Assembly (NCBI RefSeq): GCF_000378485.1
Contig: NZ_KB899967.1
Coordinates: forward strand, 620,001 to 684,000
Length of the DNA stretch: 64,000 nt
Direction: 5' to 3'
Source: Flavobacterium rivuli WB 3.3-2 = DSM 21788
GTDB lineage: Bacteria; Bacteroidota; Bacteroidia; Flavobacteriales; Flavobacteriaceae
Part shown: positions 1 through 7,083 of the stretch, one piece after another
Layout of the letters: every line of letters begins with the position of its first letter
How positions within the stretch are numbered: the first letter of the stretch is position 1
Notes under the pieces: model-generated
Seen by the model: the letters and a program-made list of their open reading frames with translations, nothing else
What the model was told of the DNA's origin: nothing
The model's database searches: none
Position numbers and translations under genes: made by a program

Positions 1-58
1 ATACTTTTTTAAAGCACCTGATATAAAACAGTAATACAGCCTGAACGACCTCCATGCA

Positions 59-85
59 TTGCTAAAAAAAATAACCGTAATTTTG
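59..85 (+). promoter_or_regulatory. Bacteroidota-type promoter of waaA
   Basis: TTG at 59-61 and TAATTTTG at 78-85 are 16 nt apart and fit the Bacteroidota consensus (TTG, about 19 nt, TAnnTTTG). The waaA ATG follows 18 nt later, so the leader would be very short. Confidence 0.65.
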
Positions 86-103
86 CCTTTATAAACCCGC
101 GTT

Positions 104-1348
104 ATGTTTTTTATATACAGCCTGCTTACCCATATTGCCCGTTTTGTGCTAAACATTATAGCTCTTTTTAGCCCTAAGATAAAGTTGTTTGTACAGGGCC
201 GTAAAAACGTATTTACAACGCTGGCGCAACAAATAAACCCACAGGATAAAACCATCTGGTTTCATGCGGCATCGTTAGGCGAATATGAGCAGGGGTTGCC
301 TATCATGGAGAAGGTTAGAGCCCTATACCCCAACCATAAAATTGTACTTACCTTTTTTTCGCCGTCAGGTTATGAGGTACGTAAGAATACCAGGGCTGCC
401 GATGTTACCGTGTATTTACCTTTAGATACATTGGCTAATGCCAAAAAATTCATGCATCTGGTGCATCCTGATATGGCTTTTTTTATTAAGTATGAGTTTT
501 GGCCCAATTACCTTAACGAGCTTAAAAAGGCTAATGTACCCACTTATCTCGTTTCGGGGTTATTCAGGCCTAACCAGGCTTTCTTTAAGTGGTATGGTGG
601 TTTTTACCGCGAGGCATTTAAGGCATTCAGCCACTTTTTTGTACAATACGATAACTCTAAGCAACTGCTCAATAAAATAGGGTTTACTAATGTTACCGTA
701 AGCGGCGACACCCGTTACGACCGTGTAAGCGAAATACTGGAACGCGACAATAACCTGCCTTTTATAGAAGAATTTATTAACGGCAATGTTACTGTAGTTT
801 TAGGCAGTTCGTGGCCAAAGGACGAAAACCTTATGTTCGATTTTATAAATTCGGCAGTTAATGTAAAATTCATTATTGCACCCCATACGCTTGGCGAAGA
901 CCATATAAACGACATTAATAAAAACATACACAGGCAAACAGTCTTATTTACCGAAAAAGATGGTAAGAACCTTGCCGAATATGATGTAATCATCATCAAC
1001 ACAATAGGTATTTTGGGCAAGATTTACAGCTATGCCGATGTTGCTTACGTGGGCGGAGGCTTTGGCACTGCAGGCCTGCATAATATACTGGAACCTGCTG
1101 CCTTTGGTGTACCCGTAATCATTGGGCCTAACCATAATAAGTTCCCGGAGGCGGTGGCATTGGTACAAATGGGTGGCGTTATTGCCGTGAATGATAAAGC
1201 CGAAATGGAAGATGCACTGTCATCACTTATTTATAACGATGATTACCGTTGGGAGAAAGGCCATATAGCGGGCACTTTTGTGAGCATGAACCGTGGGGCA
1301 GTAAACACTATCATTAATTACATAACAAATGAGCACCCCACAGTTTAG
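104..1348 (+). CDS. waaA: 3-deoxy-D-manno-octulosonic acid (Kdo) transferase
   Basis: This 414-residue protein transfers Kdo from CMP-Kdo to the lipid A precursor in lipopolysaccharide synthesis, at the cytoplasmic face of the inner membrane. The N-terminus has a hydrophobic anchor (about residues 5-25). It is followed by a GT-B fold whose family hallmarks are visible: WFHAASLGEYEQ near residue 50, a Kdo-transferase N domain to about residue 205, and a C-terminal nucleotide-sugar domain with VGGGFGTAGLHNILEPAAFG near residue 315. Its length is usual for WaaA. The start is supported by the promoter just upstream. The last 20 bases overlap the next gene, suggesting co-transcription and translational coupling. 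Confidence 0.95.
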   Translation: MFFIYSLLTHIARFVLNIIALFSPKIKLFVQGRKNVFTTLAQQINPQDKTIWFHAASLGEYEQGLPIMEKVRALYPNHKIVLTFFSPSGYEVRKNTRAADVTVYLPLDTLANAKKFMHLVHPDMAFFIKYEFWPNYLNELKKANVPTYLVSGLFRPNQAFFKWYGGFYREAFKAFSHFFVQYDNSKQLLNKIGFTNVTVSGDTRYDRVSEILERDNNLPFIEEFINGNVTVVLGSSWPKDENLMFDFINSAVNVKFIIAPHTLGEDHINDINKNIHRQTVLFTEKDGKNLAEYDVIIINTIGILGKIYSYADVAYVGGGFGTAGLHNILEPAAFGVPVIIGPNHNKFPEAVALVQMGGVIAVNDKAEMEDALSSLIYNDDYRWEKGHIAGTFVSMNRGAVNTIINYITNEHPTV

Positions 1349-1781
1349 ATCCTTTGAAAGCATTGATGCCTCCATTGTGGTAGCCATGATGGAAGCGTTT
1401 TATGCCATAGACAACTACCCTATGGATGTGGCAGTAGCCAAAGATTTGTTTTTGGAGTTTATTCACAATGAGTCGCTTGGCCGCGGGTGGACAATTGTGC
1501 TTGATGGCGAAGTTATGGGTTACTTTATCCTGACCTTCATTTTTAGTTTTGAGTATAAAGGGCGTATTGCTTTTCTGGACGAATTGTTTATTTCAGAAAA
1601 GGCGCGTGGCAAAGGACTCGGTAAACAAGCACTTGAATTTATGGCAAAACAGGCAAAGCTACTCTCTTTAAAAATTATTTACCTCGAAATAGAAAATCAT
1701 AATGAAGCTGCCAAAAAGCTTTACTTGTCTAAAGGTTTTGCAGTACATAACCGCGGTTTAATGAAGATGGTGGTGCAGTAA
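1329..1781 (+). CDS. GNAT family N-acetyltransferase
   Basis: This 150-residue protein is a single GNAT domain that would use acetyl-CoA to acetylate an amine; the substrate cannot be read from the sequence. The pyrophosphate-binding motif A is seen as RGKGLG at about residue 97, after a beta strand carrying LDELFISEKA. Motif B follows with YLEIENHNEAAKKLY. The gene starts inside the end of waaA, so the two are probably translated from one mRNA. It ends 15 bp from the stop codon of the convergent T9SS gene. Linkage to waaA is an operon observation and does not show a role in LPS synthesis. Confidence 0.88.
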   Translation: MSTPQFRSFESIDASIVVAMMEAFYAIDNYPMDVAVAKDLFLEFIHNESLGRGWTIVLDGEVMGYFILTFIFSFEYKGRIAFLDELFISEKARGKGLGKQALEFMAKQAKLLSLKIIYLEIENHNEAAKKLYLSKGFAVHNRGLMKMVVQ

Positions 1782-1796
1782 GCATTTGTATTTACC

Positions 1797-3926
1797 TTAC
1801 CTCAACAACGAAAAGTGTCCTTTTATTTCGGGGGTTACTTCATCCAGTTTTACAATATACCAATAATCAGATGCCGGTAGCGGGCTGCCGTTTAAAGTTC
1901 CATCCCAAAAACGGTTTTGGCGGTTAAGGCTTATTATAAATTTGCCGTAACGGTCAAATATATCAATTGTAGCCTGTGGCAGCGATGGCATATCGGCCAG
2001 GGTAAACACATCATTTACAAGGTCGCCGTTTGGCGTAAACACTTTAGGGATAAGGTCTATAAAAAATGTTTTATTATCTATGCCGCACAGGTTTATAGAA
2101 CGTGCATATACTCTATACACGCCACTCCCTAAATTCCTGAATACCGGCGATGACTGGTAATTAATCCTGTCGAGCGAATAGGTATAGTTTTCAGGGGTAG
2201 CATCTGCCATGATAACAGTAGCTGTGGTGCTGGTTACAGCTACGCTGGCAATATCGGGCGCGGCAAGTTCGGTAACAATAAATGTACGCGTAGTGCTGCA
2301 ACCAGACGCATTAGTTAGCACAACGCTATAGGTGCCGGGCTCATCTACCTCAATAATTGCAGTCATATCTGCGGCGGCAGTATCCCATACGTAACCAGTC
2401 ACACCGGCCATAGTAGCATCAAGATCAACACTACTACCTTCGCAGAAATTAATAGCGGTATCTGCAATAGCAGCGGGAGCATCAAAATGGTTTACCGTTA
2501 CAGACTCTCTCGCAGCCGAAATGCAACCATTAACACTAACTGCCTCGGCATAAAAAGTAGTATTTGCTGTAACGGCAGGCGCTGTAAATGGGCTGCCCAT
2601 ACCTATCTCAGTACCGCCTGTAGCAGTAGTATACCAGTGTATTGTACCCTCAGATGCTGTTGCTTGTAAAACCGGAGGCTCTGTACCGCATACCACAACT
2701 ACAGCATTAGTAACCGCTACAGTAGGGATAAGATTTACAACAGCCCTTACGGCAGTACGCGTAGCAGTGGTACAGGTAGCATCATAAGCCGATGCATAGT
2801 ATGTTGTAGTTTGTGTAAGTATAGGTGTCGTAAAACCTGCACCGGTAGTATCAGTATAAATTGGTGTACCACCGTTAGCATCTGCATACCAGTACACAAT
2901 ACCCGTATTGGCAGTTGCCGTAAGGGTGACAGAACTACCCGTACCACAGGCAGCCGCTGCTGCTGCACTTGCAGTTATACCGGATATACTTATAGTTGTA
3001 GTAGCCGATATGTTTAAAACAGGGTCGCCGGTGGTACCGCCATACTCTACAATATATCCTTTAGCCTGGTAATCTCCGTTGGGGTCGCCATTAACGTTAA
3101 GGTCATTCCATGCCCCTGCAATACCTACTCCCGGTGCTGTTATATGTGCGTAGTCTTCTTCGTTCATGTTATTAGGCTCATTAACATTCCAGTACGCAAA
3201 ATTAGGCGTGGAGCCATTTACTGTACCATTCCAAAAAACAGTTCCTGCTTCAGGGCCGGTAACCCACTTCCATACGCCTTCTGTTTCTGCATCGCTTCCA
3301 CCTATCCAGCCCGTACCGGTTGCCTGCTCCCCACAAAGCTGCGCCTCATCTGCAGATAGTAATGTAGCAAGATACCCTGTAAGTCCGTAATACCTGCTTG
3401 CTGCTGCAGCATCTCTGGCAGACGTCCAGCTAATTCCTAAAGAGGGTATATATAAATAGTAATGTTGTGTAGATTCTAAGTAATTTGCCGCCCCTATAGA
3501 TATAGAGAACGTGCGCGTGCCGGTTGGGTTTGTAGCACTACTGTTATAAGTTACATTATTAACGGCAGCCTCAAATGTAGCAAAGGGTAATTGCTGGCCC
3601 GCACTACCGCGAAGGGTTAATTTTCCGGCAGCGGCGTTCCATGTTGCGGCAACACCAGCAACGGGCGTGGTAAGCGCTAATATGTCCTGGCCGTTTACAT
3701 AGCCCGATGATATTTGTACATACACTGCCTCAAGAGTGGTATCGGCAGGGTCAGGGTCGGTTACAGAAAAAGAAGTTACTACATTTACCGGGCTGCCCGG
3801 ACAGTACACCTGGTTGCCCGTAGCCACCACCACAGGCGGATTGTTAGTTTGCGCAAAGCCCGCAAAACTATAGCAAAGCAATAAAACAAACTGTATCTTT
3901 ATATATAACGATGTAGAATTCTTCAT
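1797..3926 (-). CDS. T9SS type B secreted protein with C-type lectin-like domain
   Basis: I place the start at 3926 (MKNSTSLYIK...), giving 709 residues. The reading frame stays open for 30 more codons upstream, but those lie in a duplicated piece of the neighbouring methyltransferase gene. A signal peptide covers residues 1-25. A C-type lectin-like domain spans about 155-297 and keeps EPN (250-252) and WND (273-275), the residues that bind Ca2+ and sugar in canonical C-type lectins. Cys/Thr-rich Ig-like repeats follow, with recurring aromatic residues around TTYYA and HWYTTATGG. The last ~85 residues (FTPNGDLVND... KGHFSLLR) are a CHU_C/gliding-type domain, the type B T9SS sorting signal. 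Likely an exported, possibly carbohydrate-binding surface protein. The target is unknown. Confidence 0.88.
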   Translation of the reverse strand: MKNSTSLYIKIQFVLLLCYSFAGFAQTNNPPVVVATGNQVYCPGSPVNVVTSFSVTDPDPADTTLEAVYVQISSGYVNGQDILALTTPVAGVAATWNAAAGKLTLRGSAGQQLPFATFEAAVNNVTYNSSATNPTGTRTFSISIGAANYLESTQHYYLYIPSLGISWTSARDAAAASRYYGLTGYLATLLSADEAQLCGEQATGTGWIGGSDAETEGVWKWVTGPEAGTVFWNGTVNGSTPNFAYWNVNEPNNMNEEDYAHITAPGVGIAGAWNDLNVNGDPNGDYQAKGYIVEYGGTTGDPVLNISATTTISISGITASAAAAAACGTGSSVTLTATANTGIVYWYADANGGTPIYTDTTGAGFTTPILTQTTTYYASAYDATCTTATRTAVRAVVNLIPTVAVTNAVVVVCGTEPPVLQATASEGTIHWYTTATGGTEIGMGSPFTAPAVTANTTFYAEAVSVNGCISAARESVTVNHFDAPAAIADTAINFCEGSSVDLDATMAGVTGYVWDTAAADMTAIIEVDEPGTYSVVLTNASGCSTTRTFIVTELAAPDIASVAVTSTTATVIMADATPENYTYSLDRINYQSSPVFRNLGSGVYRVYARSINLCGIDNKTFFIDLIPKVFTPNGDLVNDVFTLADMPSLPQATIDIFDRYGKFIISLNRQNRFWDGTLNGSPLPASDYWYIVKLDEVTPEIKGHFSLLR

Positions 3927-3928
3927 TT

Positions 3929-3954
3929 CGTAAAAATAGTAAAATATTTTTACG
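3929..3954. repeat. Perfect hairpin at the edge of direct repeat copy 1
   Basis: CGTAAAAATA and TATTTTTACG form a perfect 10-bp stem around the loop GTAAAA. The structure begins 3 bp inside the repeat edge and lies between the position of the methyltransferase stop codon and the T9SS start. The same hairpin is at 5763-5788. It could be a weak terminator after the methyltransferase gene or a structure used in the rearrangement. Confidence 0.85.
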
Positions 3955-3960
3955 GCGTTA

Positions 3961-4056
3961 CTAATTTTTTGGGTAATGCAGCTTCTGGAAAACATCCCAT
4001 ACCACAATACCTGCACTAACCGAGATATTGAGCGAATGCTTGGTGCCTAATTGCGG
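3961..4056 (-). pseudogene. C-terminal fragment of the SPOUT RNA methyltransferase gene
   Basis: In the methyltransferase frame these bases encode the last ~31 residues of the intact protein at 5795-6334 (LGTKHSLNISVSAGIVVWDV...) and its stop codon. There is no start codon or upstream part. It is a dead remnant produced when the 131-bp segment was duplicated. Confidence 0.9.
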
Positions 4057-4104
4057 GATCGTTATACTTTAAGCCCTTATAAATCTAATGACACATTAGT
4101 AATA

Positions 4105-5649
4105 TTATTGTTTAAATTCACGCCCATTTTTATCTGTATAAAAATAAATTCCTGATGCAGTTTCAACTTTAAATAGGAAATAATGCTTGTTTGCGATATA
4201 AAAATTTTTAAATAATTTAATGGATTTGTACCGGGGCGGGACATTGAAATAATTTTGCTGATATGCTCCCTTTTTTCCATTATTGATAGTGGTTTGAAAC
4301 TCCGGATATTCTGAAATGACGTCATCATAAGCAGCAGGGATTATTGTTTGATGGTCATACAGCAATCCATATCTCCCATTTTTTTTGATTTTAAAATATC
4401 CTGGAAATTCGGATTTTTGATTTTTGTCTGACGTAATTTGATTGTACGGTATCAAATCGTCATATTCCTCCCCTGCAATACCGTTATCCCACAATAATTT
4501 AATGCTACCTTTATGCAATACTGTAAAATATTGATTCTCGCTTTTAGGTATAAAGCTATAACTGTCAAACTCAAACCCTGTTAATATCTTAGCGCTATTA
4601 AAGTTATATACAGCATATCTTCTGTTTTTCTCTAGTAATATCTCATCAGTATACACACTATGAAACTTTATATTATCATATTCTATCGCAACGACTGTTC
4701 GACCTGAAATATAGAAACCATATTTGCCATTTTGTTTTACTAGAAATTTTGAAGTTCCTGCCTCTGATATAGAGTCATATATTGCCGGCATTATTACATT
4801 TTTAACAAGCCTTTTGCTGCTGCCTTGCAGAGCATAAGAAAAGTTCACATACCCCTGCTTCCCACCTTCACGGTATTTTACATACTTATTTATTGGTGTA
4901 ATTTCAAAGGGCATAATTCTTTTAAGATCCTCCGGAGAGGCATCCTTCTTAAGGTTTTGTATTTGCCTGGCAAGTTCCTCTTCGTTTTTTTTCTCTTTTG
5001 CTTTCTTTTGATATTCCTTAGTTGTTGCCTGAGGTGCAATGTCAGCAGATCCAATGCTATATATGGGATCCTTAAATGTAGCAGCCACCTTTCCGCCCTT
5101 ATATCCCTTAAAGAAAGGTTTTTCAAAAATAATTTTATCATACTCCGGCTTAAGTGCTATAGAGGGAGTTTGGTAATCCATATATAAAAGGCCTTGTTTT
5201 CCTTTTACTGTAATCCTATAAGCATGGCTCACAATAGGTTCTATCTTATCATATAAGGGTTCTGCCAATATAACAAAACCACCTGTCATACCTTCATATA
5301 AACTGCCAAACTTATAAAGGTACATACCTACTTTGCCTGATTTAAAAATCTTCGAGGCCGTAGGGCTTACAGAATCATATTGCTTTAAATGCTGTACATT
5401 ATTATGGTCAATAATAATTGTACGGTTTCCTTGTTTTACGAAGTAGAACGACTGCTTGCTTTCCACATCAACAATCATATCAACAAAACCATCATATGTG
5501 GGCTGAACCTTGACAATTCCTGTAGTATCGCAAAGCCCCCATTTATTTTCAGACCTGTAGGGCATCAAAAAATAGTCATTGTCCCAGCTATTGAAAAGAT
5601 TTACGATAGTCAGCAGAAGAATTATTTTTACGGAGATTGCTAATTTCAT
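4105..5649 (-). CDS. WG-repeat protein, inserted between direct repeats
   Basis: This 514-residue protein starts with a hydrophobic signal-like segment (residues 3-20) and is then built of about eight degenerate WG (KWG) beta repeats of 40-60 residues. Examples are NKWGLCDTTG, GKQGLLYMDY, GKQGYVNF, NGKYGFYISG, NGRYGLLYDH and GKKGAYQQ, each followed by a P-x-YD-x-I strand. A charged helix (about residues 208-235, rich in K and E) interrupts the series. WG-repeat proteins are widespread in Bacteroidota, but their molecular function is poorly known. Odd points: it lies inside perfect 131-bp direct repeats, and its DNA appears more AT-rich than its neighbours by eye. This supports recent acquisition or relocation. 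It is predicted to be exported, with no T9SS sorting domain. Confidence 0.85.
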   Translation of the reverse strand: MKLAISVKIILLLTIVNLFNSWDNDYFLMPYRSENKWGLCDTTGIVKVQPTYDGFVDMIVDVESKQSFYFVKQGNRTIIIDHNNVQHLKQYDSVSPTASKIFKSGKVGMYLYKFGSLYEGMTGGFVILAEPLYDKIEPIVSHAYRITVKGKQGLLYMDYQTPSIALKPEYDKIIFEKPFFKGYKGGKVAATFKDPIYSIGSADIAPQATTKEYQKKAKEKKNEEELARQIQNLKKDASPEDLKRIMPFEITPINKYVKYREGGKQGYVNFSYALQGSSKRLVKNVIMPAIYDSISEAGTSKFLVKQNGKYGFYISGRTVVAIEYDNIKFHSVYTDEILLEKNRRYAVYNFNSAKILTGFEFDSYSFIPKSENQYFTVLHKGSIKLLWDNGIAGEEYDDLIPYNQITSDKNQKSEFPGYFKIKKNGRYGLLYDHQTIIPAAYDDVISEYPEFQTTINNGKKGAYQQNYFNVPPRYKSIKLFKNFYIANKHYFLFKVETASGIYFYTDKNGREFKQ

Positions 5650-5759
5650 AGACTACAACTTTATCGAATTAAGAATTACTGAAGATGTTAGGAAATTGCG
5701 GTCTATCGAAATTGTATATCGGCAGTTTTTCTTGCGTGAACTAAAACTCCGATTCATCC

Positions 5760-5890
5760 TTTCGTAAAAATAGTAAAATATTTTTACGGCGTTACTAATT
5801 TTTTGGGTAATGCAGCTTCTGGAAAACATCCCATACCACAATACCTGCACTAACCGAGATATTGAGCGAATGCTTGGTGCCTAATTGCGG
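5760..5890. repeat. 131-bp direct repeat, copy 2 (native methyltransferase 3' end)
   Basis: This is the original copy of the repeat described at 3926-4056. It contains the last ~31 codons and stop of the methyltransferase gene, and the 26-nt hairpin at 5763-5788. Looping out between the two copies would remove 1834 bp and restore a simple methyltransferase - T9SS gene order with a 34-bp spacer. Confidence 0.97.
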
Positions 5891-6334
5891 AATTTCGAAA
5901 ACGCCATCGCATAAAGAAACGGCTTCCTGCGCAACTCCTCTAACTTCATTACCAAAAACAAGAGCATATTTTTCGCCATCTGCAGGCACAAAATCCTGTA
6001 ACAAAACAGCATCTTCCACCTGCTCTATAGCAAGCACCTTTACACCTTCTTGTTTTAATGAGGCAATGGTTTGCAGCACATCTTTATTATATTCCCACGC
6101 CACGGTATCGGTAGCGCCAAGGGCAGTTTTGTGAATTTCTTTATTAGGAGGTGTAGCCGTTATACCACACAGGTATATTTTTTCGATAAGAAAGGCATCG
6201 GCTGTCCTAAAAACCGACCCAATATTATGCAGGCTGCGCACATCATCAAGCACAATTATAAGGGGTGTTTTACCGGCCTGTTTAAATTCTTCCTGATTTT
6301 TACGGCCCAGCTCGCTATTGGCTAATTTTCTCAT
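5795..6334 (-). CDS. SPOUT (TrmH/SpoU) family tRNA or rRNA 2'-O-methyltransferase
   Basis: This 179-residue protein is a minimal SpoU-type methyltransferase that would transfer a methyl group from S-adenosylmethionine to a ribose 2'-OH in tRNA or rRNA. The three family motifs are visible: motif 1 DDVRSLHNIGSVFRTADA (about residues 30-47), motif 2 ALVFGNEVRGV (about 126-136), and the knot motif 3 IPQLGTKHSLNISVSAGI (about 147-165). It lacks the N-terminal L30e-like domain of RlmB. The exact RNA target cannot be read. Its 3' end is the source of the 131-bp duplication downstream, but the gene itself is intact. Confidence 0.92.
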   Translation of the reverse strand: MRKLANSELGRKNQEEFKQAGKTPLIIVLDDVRSLHNIGSVFRTADAFLIEKIYLCGITATPPNKEIHKTALGATDTVAWEYNKDVLQTIASLKQEGVKVLAIEQVEDAVLLQDFVPADGEKYALVFGNEVRGVAQEAVSLCDGVFEIPQLGTKHSLNISVSAGIVVWDVFQKLHYPKN

Positions 6335-6459
6335 TTGGTAATTTTGGTTATAAATGCAAAATTAAACTATTACCACATTACCGCCGGTATTTAGCAAAAA
6401 AATAACCGCTCCCAAATGCAGAATGGAACGGTTACCTTAAAAAAACGATATAATCTTAA

Positions 6460-6915
6460 TTACGATTTTTTTATAGTTTCTATTTTCTTTAACCCCATAT
6501 TACTATGGTTTTTCTTTAAAGATTCCTGCCATTTAACATATTGTTCCTTGCTCAATATATTCTTCATTTTAGTATCAAAAGCCGTGTTTTCTTCTTTCAT
6601 CTTTTTCTCCATAGCAGCGTGGTCATGCTGTTCGCCTTTTTCCATCTTTTTTAATTCCGGAGCCAGGGCAGCACGGTTTTTTTCCTGCTCTTCATAAAGC
6701 ACCTTTACCTTAGCCTGCTGAATATCATTTAGGTTAAGTTCTTTTGCAATTTGTTTAGCCTGTTCGTCCGGCGTTACTTTATGCAGCTTTTTTTCGTTCT
6801 TAATTTTGTCGCCAATTGGCCTCTCTACACTTTTAACACTTTGTTTAACCGGCTTTTCCTGTGCATAACTACCTATTGCAGCCAGAAGTAAAAGGCCCAT
6901 AACTATTTTTTTCAT
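6460..6915 (-). CDS. Small periplasmic Spy/CpxP-like or DUF-type helical protein
   Basis: I choose the ATG at 6915 (MKKIVMGLLLLAAIGSYAQ...). It gives a clear signal peptide (1-18), whereas the longer frame would add 32 unlikely residues. The mature part of ~130 residues is highly charged and helical, with TPDEQAKQIAKELNLNDIQQAKVKVLYEEQ resembling the LTxxQ-type helices of Spy/CpxP periplasmic chaperones. A His-containing stretch (GEQHDHAAMEKKMKEE) follows. The family assignment is by pattern only. The gene lies between the methyltransferase and the divergent mutS. Confidence 0.75.
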   Translation of the reverse strand: MKKIVMGLLLLAAIGSYAQEKPVKQSVKSVERPIGDKIKNEKKLHKVTPDEQAKQIAKELNLNDIQQAKVKVLYEEQEKNRAALAPELKKMEKGEQHDHAAMEKKMKEENTAFDTKMKNILSKEQYVKWQESLKKNHSNMGLKKIETIKKS

Positions 6916-7083
6916 GGTGTATTTGTTTTTATTAAAGTATAAAGATAGCAAATTACAATTAGCCCAAAAATTAAATGAGGTGAATCTTACAAAAAGTGCG
7001 GTAAATAACATGACGATTTATACGCTTCTTACTTGCATTTTTTTTGATTAAATTCGCCCTTCACAATTGTAATACGTATTCCA

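Larger units (their letters stand above)
3926..4056. repeat. 131-bp direct repeat, copy 1 (duplicated methyltransferase 3' end)
   Basis: Bases 3926-4056 are identical to 5760-5890 at all 131 positions, with an offset of 1834 bp. Copy 2 is the native 3' end of the SPOUT methyltransferase gene plus its downstream spacer. Copy 1 lies directly upstream of the T9SS gene start. Identity stops abruptly at both ends (3925/5759 and 4057/5891). The pair brackets the WG-repeat gene. Confidence 0.97.

Noticed and set aside
3927..4016. 30-codon N-terminal extension of the T9SS protein (MQVLWYGMFS...)
   Set aside because: It lies in the duplicated methyltransferase segment; the same residues appear at 5760-5850 before a different gene. 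The signal peptide starts at the ATG at 3926.
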